DNA of 64,000 nt from Volvariella volvacea V23. Taxonomy: Eukaryota > Basidiomycota > Agaricomycetes > Agaricales > Pluteaceae. This document shows, in pieces, positions 54,590 to 64,000 of this stretch. Under the pieces are notes generated by a model, which worked only from the letters and a program-made list of their open reading frames with translations, was not told the origin of the DNA and made no database searches. A program made the translations under genes and the position numbers. The stretch spans positions 62,001 through 126,000 of the forward strand of contig KB722758.1 of NCBI GenBank assembly GCA_000349905.1, read 5' to 3'. Each line of letters begins with the position of its first letter. Positions within the stretch are counted from its first letter, which is position 1.

Positions 54590-56898
54590 CTACGCCCGGA
54601 GGGCCGAAATCACGCTGCGGACGCTTGGGTGCAATCCTCCAAGCAATATTCTGTTCAATCGTTCTGGCGTGAGCTTACCATCATAGGGGACGGAATCGAC
54701 GATATCCTGAACCGGCATGCATTAGGACTTGCAATCGCCAATGACATTAAGACTGAGCTTACCCCCACTTGGCCGTATTTAAGCTTCTCTAAGGCAGGTT
54801 GCGCGCCGGGGTCATTACCAATTTGGACGAATTGTATACCGACGCAATTAGGGTGGTGCCTTGATGTCCGAAGTTGCGTGACTGACTCTTTAATTACTTC
54901 AGATGGTTCGTCGTCTGAGGAAGTATTGAGCAGGTAGAGGATAGGTGCAATTGGATTATTGCACACCTGGAATTCCATCAGTGAGTACAATGATGTCGAG
55001 TGGAGCAATTGTGCGATATTCGGGTTTGTCAATTGCCACGTTCAGTTTTGCAATATGATCCTTCAGGATTTCGTTGAGTACGGTACCGGTGGGCGTGCGT
55101 CCTGTTCAGAGTCAGTACCATATCATGCGAAGGGATGTTGGATCCTACCCCGTGGCGGTTCATTAAATAGCTTTGAAAGCTTTGATGTACCCTGACGAAT
55201 TTCGGGGAATGCCTGAGTTTTGTAGAGCAGAGTTGAGGGATATACTTACCTGTACGCCCAGAGAATTCCTGCTTTTGTCGTTCAAGAACTTTATATCAAT
55301 TGTCTTGGTCTTTTTTTTCTCGGCATGGTCTACGATCTCTGTCAAGGCGTCTCGTGTTTCTTCCCATCTTCCCTCTTTGTTCATCTGATGATTGCCCTCA
55401 GGAAAGAAGTTGTAAGGGAATGCTTCAACTTACCGAGCCAGAATCGTCGATAATGAATAGAACGTGGTAAGACCTAAGGTAATATTGGTTGAGATCCTAT
55501 TCAGCTCAAAAGTAGCGAATCTTACTCGAGATACTCCGTCAAACTCTCGGGTCGTGGTTGATCAAGAACCGGATTATAGTTCTTGTTGACATTAGATGGG
55601 ACTGGTGGTGCAATGCCTTTTCCATCGTGGACGAGCTTTTCAGCAATTTGCCCGACGAGCGCTTGAGTCTCATCTTCTTGCAGCCAGCGCTCCACAGGAT
55701 TCTTTATTGCTGTAAAATCTATTGCAGTCTTCAGGGCGATGCGATCGACCAAAGCTGTTGAAGAGAGGTCCATCCTGGGTATTATACGGAAATAAGGCCT
55801 GAGGTGTAATATTAGCCAGAGCGCTTGGACGAGATTTTTAGTCTTACCCGATATCTTGCTTCGTTTCCATTCTGTTATGCGTTTCTTGAGCTTCTCCTGC
55901 AAGCATCATTAACTCGTCCGCTAGAGCCTTTGCCCTGTCACCGATTTCCTGTTTCGACAGAGTATCCACGCCAGTAAGCCTTTCTCCAATTTCCTTCGCT
56001 GCTATCCTAACACAAGCACGTTTTGCTGACAGCGTAGACTTCCCTCCAGCACCATTCAAGATCTCCTGAAGAGGCGAACCAATACTAACGACTACGCCGA
56101 TTTCATCATCCGGCCACAAGGCCTTTACTTCTTCCAAAGCTGATTCAGTGGGATTCATGCAGCCGGAAAAGCTTGCATCGCGAAACGCCAGTTTTCCGTC
56201 AACAGTACGGGGTCGAACGAAGTAGTGTCCTGAAATGATAGTCATGGCGGCAGTCGTTGAGGGCCATTGTTGCTGATTAACCGGAGCAGGCAAACCACCA
56301 GATGGTGGGTCATACGAACGGACGGCGTAAATCCTGTTGTCGTATGTCGGCGCATCCGATGCCACGTAAACCAGGACCTAACAGCAATTCAAAATTTACC
56401 CCGGAGAGAACGAACTACCATTTACCTTGGCCCTCCGCGTCCCATCCGAGCTCTCTACGAAGAGCTCATCATTGAAGACTCTCGCCACATCATCCTTGTA
56501 ATTCTGAGGGTCGAATTGGGCTCTTCCGATAACACGACGCCAGAAGTCATTTTCATCACCACCGAAGAGCCGGAAGCAAAGACGATCGTAGGCTTCCAAT
56601 GCTTGTTGACAGCTCATCTTATAGCGAGCTAAGAGGATGGCTATTAGCGCACCACCGGATGTTCCGGAGATGATATCAAAGAGTTCATAGGGCTTCAGAG
56701 GCACTTGGGTTCCGAGCCTCTTGGATGCAGCACTGACGACAGCATCGAGAAACAGCAGAGTCGAGACACCATAGAAGCCCCCTCCGTCGATTGTAAGGAC
56801 CCGTTTGTGAGAGGCTGGATTTTTCGGAGCTTAGGCCAGTGGTATATGCGATTGTGGGATGACTCACGGAAAAGACTTATCCTGGGTGTGCCGCTCAT
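54590..56898 (-). CDS. Patatin-like phospholipase fused to a von Willebrand A domain
   Basis: The start is the ATG at 56898 (MSGTPRISLF), joined by an intron to KNPASHKRVLTIDGGGFYGV. The patatin part shows the oxyanion loop DGGGFYG, the nucleophile motif GTSGG (about 56650-56670) and, further on, FRDASFSGCMNP, where the catalytic Asp is expected. Helical Lys-rich segments follow (AKEIGERLTGV, QEKLKKRITEWKR). The second half is a vWA domain: YHVLFIIDDSGS (MIDAS DxSxS), GRTPTGTVLNEIL (MIDAS Thr), PLDIIVLTDGIP (MIDAS Asp), CVGIQFVQIGND, then DIVDSVPYDGKLTPERLNRI then LLGGLHPSV. The last exons end at 54590. Patatins hydrolyse acyl chains of lipids; a vWA domain binds protein ligands through a metal. 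Exon borders other than the first were not all fixed. Confidence 0.82.
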
Positions 56899-58291
56899 GA
56901 GTACAGGTCGAGGGGTGTGAGACGTAGACGATCAATCGCAGCGTTATAATGCTCTAGGCCTCGTGTCCACCGCGCCGTGAACGGACATGATCAGCACTCT
57001 GTGATCGTGGAATAGACCAATCAATGGAATGCAACAAGACGCCTATCAGGAATCTGTACGAAGGGGTTAGGGCGCAGTATATGACATAAAGGATACACTG
57101 CATCAAACAGGGAAATGTATATAGCGGTGGAAGTCATTGGGGTGCCTACAGCAATCACCCTGCCCATAAGCCTCATGTTGCTTCTCAATGGAAGCACGTG
57201 TACCAAATCGGGTTACAACATTGAACCTGGGCGCTTCCATTGAGTAGGTGCGACCCGAGTATGGTTTAAACCCAACTAGTGACTTCCCGGAGCCTATTCG
57301 TTTGCAGTTGCGCGAATCTGGGGCATCAATGGGACGAAAGTAAAGGAGACTTGAAAGAATCCGAAGCTCGTCCCGGCTCACACTGCAATAAGATCAGGCA
57401 CCCTAGGATGATGCTTAGTATCATGCACAGAGCTTGGTGGCATCACGCGTGCAAACATGCTGAACGCTAGGGTAGGTGCATTGGGGTGGATATCGGCCTA
57501 GACAGAGAGACATGGGTATACATGTTTATCATGACGACATTCCCGGTCGGCAAAGCCTGTTGTTTTGTTGAACCCTATGCGATCGGGAATTGCCAGTATA
57601 AGTCAAGCCTGCAAAAGCCACAAGGCTGTGAGCTCACATAACGATACCACGGTAATACAGTACAGTACGCAGGCTAGCCGTTGAAAACTCACTCAGCGTC
57701 ACATCGCTGTGGCGTAGAGATCCATGGCTTGCAAGGGAACCTCAGATAGGCATCAGCAAAAAATCGAAGGATACATGAGGTCGTTGCCGGGTCGATTTAA
57801 ACCCCAAAACCTCTGTCGTATGCGTATTAGTCCATTGTAGCACACCATGAAAATCTTTTAGAGTGACTTGGTCACTGAATTCAGCATGCAATCTTATGCT
57901 GTTGAGCATAGCCTCCTCACCTGCTCCCGTTCCGGGATCTCACATAAGACTGACTTTCACCTGCCATATACAATTCTTTTCATGCTATCTCGTCGGTTGA
58001 AATAATAAGCTGTTTATAAGCTATGCAACGCCCCGAAGCTCAAGTAATTTAATGCCGACCCCTAAATGCATTAAGTCTCACTGTCAGGTTCAAATTGCCA
58101 TGCTTCGATGCTTCGTTTGTACCCTGCCTATCCTTGTGACTGTACAAGTATGTTTTTATGACACTGGACGCAATCAGACCGCTTCTGTCCCAAACATATT
58201 TCACATTACCAGTCAAAGTGAACGTTTCAAAGACAGTCAAATAGCAACGATAGAGAACATACGCAAATGCAATGGCAACCGCACATCCTTG
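56899..58291. other. Gene-poor region upstream of the patatin/vWA gene
   Basis: About 1.4 kb. Short frames near 57020-57470 and 58050-58300 have no paralogue and no splice logic. No tRNA-like B-box was noticed. Confidence 0.45.
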
Positions 58292-60984
58292 TTACTTTGA
58301 AGACAGTTTAAGCATCGCCATAACTATGGCAGTCGTACCCTCGTTGTCTTCATTACTATGTCCCACAAAACCCAAGTGTCCCTTCCCAACGTCTGCATAC
58401 GCGACAGCCGCCTCGGTAATTTGCGCTAGAGGCTTATATCCGTGAGCTCCCTTCTTTGGCACATACACTGCTTGCTCAGGTTTAATCCCACGGACGTGAT
58501 GCGTACGCTCGACAGGATAGTGTCTGGGTAGGCCCGGATTTGACTTCGTTAGGGTATTCTTGCCGTTGGGCTCAAGGACAGTCTCAGTGAGCGAGATAGT
58601 CCCTGGTTCCCAATTGAGGCCCAATTTCCGGAAAAAGCCAGGAACCCGTCCCCATCCATTCATACCATCAAGGAATCGGAGTAAGATCAAAGTGCCACCT
58701 CTCTTGGTCCACTCAATAATCGCAGAAAGGAGCTCTGCATTTTCCTCGTCGAGTATGTCGTGGGTCGTGACAATCAAACCGGTTAGACCGTTCGATGGCA
58801 GCAAGTCGAGAACACGATCGTTTGATAAACCGTGCAAAACTTCGACCTTGGACTTTAATGCTGAAAGCATATCGCCGCACCATTCCTCTATGATTTCCTT
58901 GTATATGTAGGATATTACCATCACAAACGGAAATGGTTTTCGTTTCTGGGTGGAGGAGCTGCTTTGGACTACTGATGCTAAGCCGGTGGAGGCGCCTGAG
59001 GAAACTGCGGCTGCGTCGCGAGTGGAAGGACCAGGATTGCTGGTGGTGTCCAATAGTCCAAGCATGGCAAGAACGATCTTCGTTGAACCAGTCTCTCCAT
59101 TAACATCCCCTACGAAACCAAGGTAGCCATCTCCTACTTTTCGTCCTACACTTGGTGCTTCATTCAGATTTGTAATGGGTTCTGGCGCGAATACTAATGA
59201 CTCAAGATAAGAGTCCTCAGTGGGTACATAAAGAGCGTCAGCTGGGATTATGGAAGCGACATGGACTGCCTTCATGCTAAGTTGCTCGTCTAGAGAACGG
59301 TTATCCTTGACGGTGAGATTTTGGGGATTTCGGACGAAAGTTGTACGATGATAGGACCCTATCTTCCAGCTTACATCGAACTTCCGGAAGACAGTATTCA
59401 TTTCGTCTTTCTTCGCAAAGGAGGAAAAGCATCCGCCAAAGACAACTTTCCCTCCTGCTTTTGCATATTCGACTAGTTTCATGAGGACTGCGTTCGCTTT
59501 CCGTCTGGCTACTCCAGCATCTCCAACAACAACCCCCGCAAGGCCGGGTGAAGACAATACGTTCATGGCTTGAGCACTTGTTTGGGCTGTCTCTACTCTG
59601 ACCTTAGATGGAAGGGTGGACGAGAGATCGTCGAAAACGTCATTGAACATCCTGAGGTCTTCAAGAGTCAGGAGGAGAATGAAACGATCTGTGATCTGTT
59701 GTGTAGGATGCGGCGCAGTTGGGCTGTTCGTAGAGTTCAGCTGGGCGGGATCAAAAAACACGCTGGCGATATGATGATGGACTACCACATCGTCAGATGG
59801 GACATCACTCTCATCCCGATCCGTATCAGAGTCTAAGTCATCCTCGTCATCATAATCATCGTCCGTATAATCCGCATCCAGTAAAGCCGCTTTGCGAGCA
59901 GAGGTACGAGTGATGGCTTTCTTTGTTGTAATCGCCAGCCGAGTGAACTCTTTAAGAGCGCGGTTCTGTTCGCGATTCTTCCACCAGCCATCTTCTGGCA
60001 AGTGTTCGAATGAATGAGAGTAACTGCACCTATCTCCATACTTGCATATATTCAAAATATGGTACAGGCACACGTTCCGACCCCTTTCAGCAACGAATAA
60101 GCTTCGGATCCAAAAGATGAGATGAGCAATAATAACTTACAATTTGTCGCGAACGCTCTTCTTATCAGGGGCATGAGAGAACCGGCAACTTGCTCCTCTA
60201 TTGCAACCATCTCGATTATAAAACAGACAAGGGTTGTTGTTTCCACGATGCTGGCAATCGCTTGAGTCTGATTCTATATCGGAGTCCACTTCCCAGGTAG
60301 CGTCAAGAGCTGGCTTTTCAAGGTCTTCGACGCGCATGTGTGAATCCTTGATTTTGGAGCGGTCTCGAGATAGATCCACGACCTTTCTCCATTCTGCCTT
60401 GGTTTCAGAGCAATTGGGCTCTATGGTAAGAACCATCTCTAGATCTGTTAAACGGTCATCAATGGGCGCCTCTTTGAGACCAATACCCTACTCACCTATG
60501 AGTGCACCCTTCAAGTGACCTAGGTTCTCTCGAGCCAAGGCCCTCCGGTATCGAGGTTTTGTGGCCATTGGATTGTAACTCAAAGCCTTGGTGGCCACCT
60601 TAACAGCTTCCTCGTATCTTGGTCGTTTGGTATTAGGCTAATGGAAGTAGCTGCAGGACGCTCACGAGCACATCTTTAGGTATGCTGCGGCCAGATTAGA
60701 GTATATGAACTCCTTAGACCCGACTGCACGCTGCAATGCCTGCTTATACAACTTGATAGCCTCTGCGTAGTTTCCCTTTTTGAAGAGTGTATTGCCCTGA
60801 TCCAGCAACGAACGATGGGAGGGACGTCGTACGGCCATCAGAAGCTATAATGCTGCGTTACCTTTTCCTTTAGTTCATCAGCCTCCTTTATGCGATGGGC
60901 ACGATTCTGCTCTCGCTTCTCTTCCCGCTGTTTTAGTGCGTGCTGAACATTCTGAGAGGCTCCGGACGCGTTGTTGGTGGTCAT
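58292..60984 (-). CDS. TPR and CCCH zinc-finger protein with two alpha/beta repeats, copy 1
   Basis: The start is the ATG at 60984 (MTTNNASGASQNVQHALKQR). A charged helix leads into TPR-like helices (LFKKGNYAEAIKLYKQALQR, then YEEAVKVATKALSYNPMATK). Two CCCH fingers of the C-x7-C-x5-C-x3-H type follow: CLFYNRDGCNRGASCRFSH and CLYHILNICKYGDRCSYSH. An Asp-rich linker separates them from two homologous alpha/beta domains, each with a 'dRFILLLTLEDL/MVISYIYK' start, an 'LxGVVVGDAG/LTGLIVTTHD' strand, a 'GGKVVFGGCF/GGTLILLRFL' strand and an 'AVYVP...GYLGFVGD/GKGHLGFVGH' end. These resemble a class-I glutamine-amidotransferase-like or ThuA-like fold without a visible Cys nucleophile. The intron before the second finger is phase 2 (TT|G). 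The protein probably binds RNA; the role of the alpha/beta repeats is unknown. Confidence 0.8.
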
Positions 60985-61255
60985 CTTGTCCAAAGATTGT
61001 CGAGTGTAGAATCCAGGTAAACGTTGCGTTGGGGTCACGTGGTTAAAATGACGTGTACGCGTACTTAGGCCGAACTCCGGTGCTCTCGGTCTCATTGCCC
61101 TCTCCGCGCCCCGAAGGTTTCTTCCTTGTGCGGTTGGAATTTGCTGCTGAAACGCTGTAAGTACTGGTTGGTGATGATGATCCTGGTATTAAGCAACGTT
61201 GTGCATATATCCAAGTAATAACACCCAAAGCATAATGGCACAGGTACTCTAGTTA
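60985..61255. other. Short spacer between the tandem TPR-CCCH paralogues
   Basis: 271 bp from the stop of copy 2 to the start of copy 1, both on the minus strand, so it holds the copy 1 promoter. Confidence 0.5.
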
Positions 61256-63959
61256 CTACAGAGACGAGTTAAGCATCGCCATAACGATAGAGGTCGTGGT
61301 CTCGTTATGATATCCCATCTGACCCAAAAACCCCAAATGACCCTTCCCAACTTTTGCATACACCACAGGCGACTCAGTTGTCTGTGCATCGGGTTTATAC
61401 CCGTGAGCTCCCCTCTTGGGCACGTACACCGCTTGCTCAGGCTTAAACCCTTTAATGTAGAGGGCGTTGACTGAATAGTACCCCGGTAGCTTTGTGCCAG
61501 ATTTCGTCAAAGGGTGCTCTTTATTAAGCTCAAAGACAGAGTTGGTGTAAGTTCCTGCCTCCCATTCGAGACCCCACCGTCTGAAGAAGGCGGGGAGGAG
61601 TTCCGTTCTGTCCAAGTTGCTGAGGAACCCAACTAAGATAACCCTACCACCAGCCTTGGTCCAGCCAACGATAGCAGAAAGGAGCTCGGCGTTTTCTTCA
61701 TCCATTAGGGCGCAGTTCGTGATGATCAAACCGCCGAGATTGCTTGACCCTAGTAATTCCAGGACGTGATCGTTTGGTAGATCGTGAAGAACCTCGGCCC
61801 TTGCGTTCAATGCTGACAAGATCGGGGCGAAAGCGCGCTCTGTAACATCCTTGGATTTAAAGGACATTATCAGAACGGATCGACGCGCTTCCTGTGTCTG
61901 GACCGGATCGGGCTCTGTCTCTGTGTCTCTAGACTGACCTGGAGAAATTGAAGGTGAATCGCGTGTAGGAGAGTGAAAAGTGGTGATAGTGTCGAGTAGA
62001 CCAAGCATGGCGAGGAAAATCTTCGTCGCACCGGTCTCTCCATTCGAGTCTCCCACAAAACCCAGGTATCCTTCCCCGATCTTCCGTCCTACGCTAGGCG
62101 CTTCGTCCAGATTCGTGATGGGCGTTGGTGGGTACACGAACGATTCAAGAAGAGATTGCTCATTTGGCATGTAAAAGGCGTCGCCTGGGGATATGGACGT
62201 GATGAGACCCGCCTTCATGCTGAATCTATCATCGAGCGAGGGATTATCCCTGACAATCGGATTTTGCGAGTTCGGTACGACGGTCGTGCGATAATAAGAG
62301 CCCTTTTCCCAGCTCAGCCCGAATTGGCGGAACACACCCGCCGTCTCCTCCGCATTCACAAAGTTGGCAAATCCTCCGCTAAGCACCACTTTCCCACCGC
62401 CTTTGACATATTCAACGAGCTTCGCGAGGACATTGACACCCTTCGGTCGCGCGATGCCGGCGTCCCCAACTATCACCCCTGTAAAACGGGTCGAAGATAG
62501 AAGTTTCAGGGCTTTAGCCTTTATGTGGGCTGCTTCAACCCTAATCCTTTCCTGAAGAGCATATAGGAGGTGCCGGTGCACCCTATAGAACGCCCCGTGG
62601 TCTTCAATCGTCAGGAGCAAAATAAACCGGTCTGTAATTTGCTGTGAAGGGGGAGGGGGCATCGGTCCACCCCTAGCATATAGCGGAGCAGCGCTTTCGT
62701 ATGTAATCGTGATATTTGGTCGTTGATGAAGCGCTTCAACTACTGGAGCGATATCTCTGTCCATCGGCGAATCTGATCCTTCCCATTCCTCCCTGTCGCT
62801 TGTATCATCCGATTCTTCCCCATCGCCAATGTCCATTATATCCTTCAATTCCAAACCATACAACGCCACTTTACGAGCAAGCGTACGCGTGATTGGAAAG
62901 TGGTCGAGGATCGCGTACTCGATGAAGACCCGAAAATCGCGATTCCCCTGCAGATTATTCCACCACCCTTTTTTGGGCAAGTATTCCATCGAATGGGAGT
63001 AGCTGCACTTTTCTTCACCAAATTTGCAGTCGCTCACACGATGTGGTACAAGCAAACGTTCCTGCCCCTATGCAACCTGTCAGCTTCAACAACCGGATTT
63101 CACAGTATAAGCATCTTACAATCTGTCGCGAATGCTCTTTTGATCGGGCGCGTGTGAGTATAGACAATCCTTCCCCCTGTTGCATGCTCTGCGGTTGTAA
63201 TAGCGACAAGGAATCCCATTTCCGCTATGACGACAATCGCTCGAGTCAGATTCAATATCAGAATCTGTCATCGGAGGAGCATTAAATACAGGATATTCCA
63301 GCTGTTCATCAGTTTTGTGCGCATCTCTGACGTTGGAGCCGTCCTGGGATAACTCGATGACCTTGTTCAATTCGGCTTGGGCATCAGGACAATTGGGTTC
63401 GATGGTGAGAATAACCGCTAGATCTGTGTGACTAGAATCACCGAAGGTGCCCATAGGATGGAACTCCTTACTTACCAATTAAAGCGCCCTTGAATTGGCC
63501 AAGGTTCCTTCGAGCGACAGCTCTTCGGTATCGTGGTTTCGAGGCTGTAGGGTTATACCTCAAAGCGTTGGTAGCTGCCTCTGCTGCTTCCTTGTATCTG
63601 TCATTCTTTAGTGCCTACGTTGAGAGAGATTATGGGCGAAGCTCACGAGCACAACTTCAGGAAGGCTGCAGCCATATTAGAGTATATCAGATCTTTCGAT
63701 GACACAGCACGCCGTAAAGACCGTCGATATAGCTTTATAGCCTTCGCATAGTTCCCCTCTTTGAAAAACGCGTTACCCTAGACTCAAAACGCATTTCAAA
63801 AAACGACCACAAAGCATAGCGCTACTAACATACCTTTGCCCTCAGTTTATCTGATTCCTTGCTGCATCGACTAATATTCTTGTTCCGCTTCCTTTCCCTT
63901 TCTAAAAGTGCGCGTTTAATTTCGTCCGTGGGGTTGCCACCGGCACGCTTTCCCGACAT
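61256..63959 (-). pseudogene. TPR and CCCH zinc-finger protein with two alpha/beta repeats, copy 2, frame break in finger 2
   Basis: Tandem paralogue of 58292-60984. The start is the ATG at 63959 (MSGKRAGGNPTDEIKRALLE). The TPR part (FFKEGNYAKAIKLYRRSLRR, YKEAAEAATNALRYNP) and the first finger (CRYYNRRACNRGKDCLYSH) are intact. Splicing as in copy 1 reads LGRNVCLYHIV then a stop at about 63035, whereas a frame starting two bases later continues SDCKFGEEKCSYSH and the entire 500-residue alpha/beta half. Removing one repeated TG would restore a perfect C-x7-C spacing. So the gene is either newly broken, or the assembly carries a two-base error. Everything downstream is well conserved, including AVYVPKRGAHGYKP and GHLGFLGQ. 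Confidence 0.75.
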
Positions 63960-64000
63960 GTTTTCTGAAAATTCGTGGTGGAAGTGAACGCGCCAGACGC

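Noticed and set aside
57021..57470. Possible gene in the gap between the patatin/vWA and TPR-CCCH genes
   Set aside because: Several short frames on both strands, none with conserved pattern or a coherent exon chain.
1..64000. tRNA, rRNA or CRISPR
   Set aside because: No B-box-like GGTTCGANTCC in a tRNA context, no rRNA-like blocks and no regularly spaced repeats were found by eye.

Overview
The window reads as nuclear DNA of a filamentous basidiomycete, most likely an Agaricomycete. The evidence is many introns of about 50-65 nt with GT..AG ends, expanded families of F-box and BTB proteins, a pair of proteins with the 'tFN.v.GDMH' motif common in mushroom NTPase-like proteins, and single-copy fungal genes (RNA polymerase I A34.5-like subunit, Ngg1/Ada3, Uve1, an SLC41-type Mg2+ transporter). 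Two 100-N assembly gaps are present (15802-15901 and 50043-50142). No tRNA, rRNA or CRISPR was found.

Left part (1-7 kb): a divergent pair of GDMH-motif paralogues, an RPA34-like gene, and the first member (copy A) of a six-member BTB/POZ family. Middle left (7.3-23.9 kb): three neighbouring genes that share an unrecognised module, always in three tandem copies and always ending in an acidic residue pair, Trp, stop. Two genes, in divergent orientation, encode only the triple module (580 and 587 aa after splicing by eye). The third, about 9.9 kb, fuses a ComEC-type metallo-beta-lactamase domain, a long beta-rich region, an amphipathic helical region and the triple module. This is the most interesting part of the window.

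Middle (25-34 kb): BTB copies B-F, with copy C broken by three single-base lesions and copy F inverted. Copies A-D share a CACGTG-like palindrome 62-73 bp upstream of the start. Then (34-37.5 kb) an intact F-box protein and a decayed relative; a third relative lies at 46.5 kb.

Right-middle (38.9-46.3 kb): NGG1/ADA3 and an SLC41 Mg2+ transporter share a 147-bp divergent promoter, followed by a PL14 polysaccharide-lyase-like gene. From 48 to 51.6 kb the DNA is decayed: a Rho GTPase relic, possible retroelement sequence next to the second gap, and a frameshifted F-box gene. Right end (51.7-64 kb): UVE1 with two candidate starts (mitochondrial and nuclear), a patatin/vWA fusion, and a tandem pair of TPR-CCCH-double alpha/beta proteins. 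The right-hand copy of that pair has a frame break inside its second zinc finger.

Exon boundaries were worked out by eye from splice signals, phase and paralogue comparison. Boundaries given to the base were checked for phase; those marked 'about' were not.
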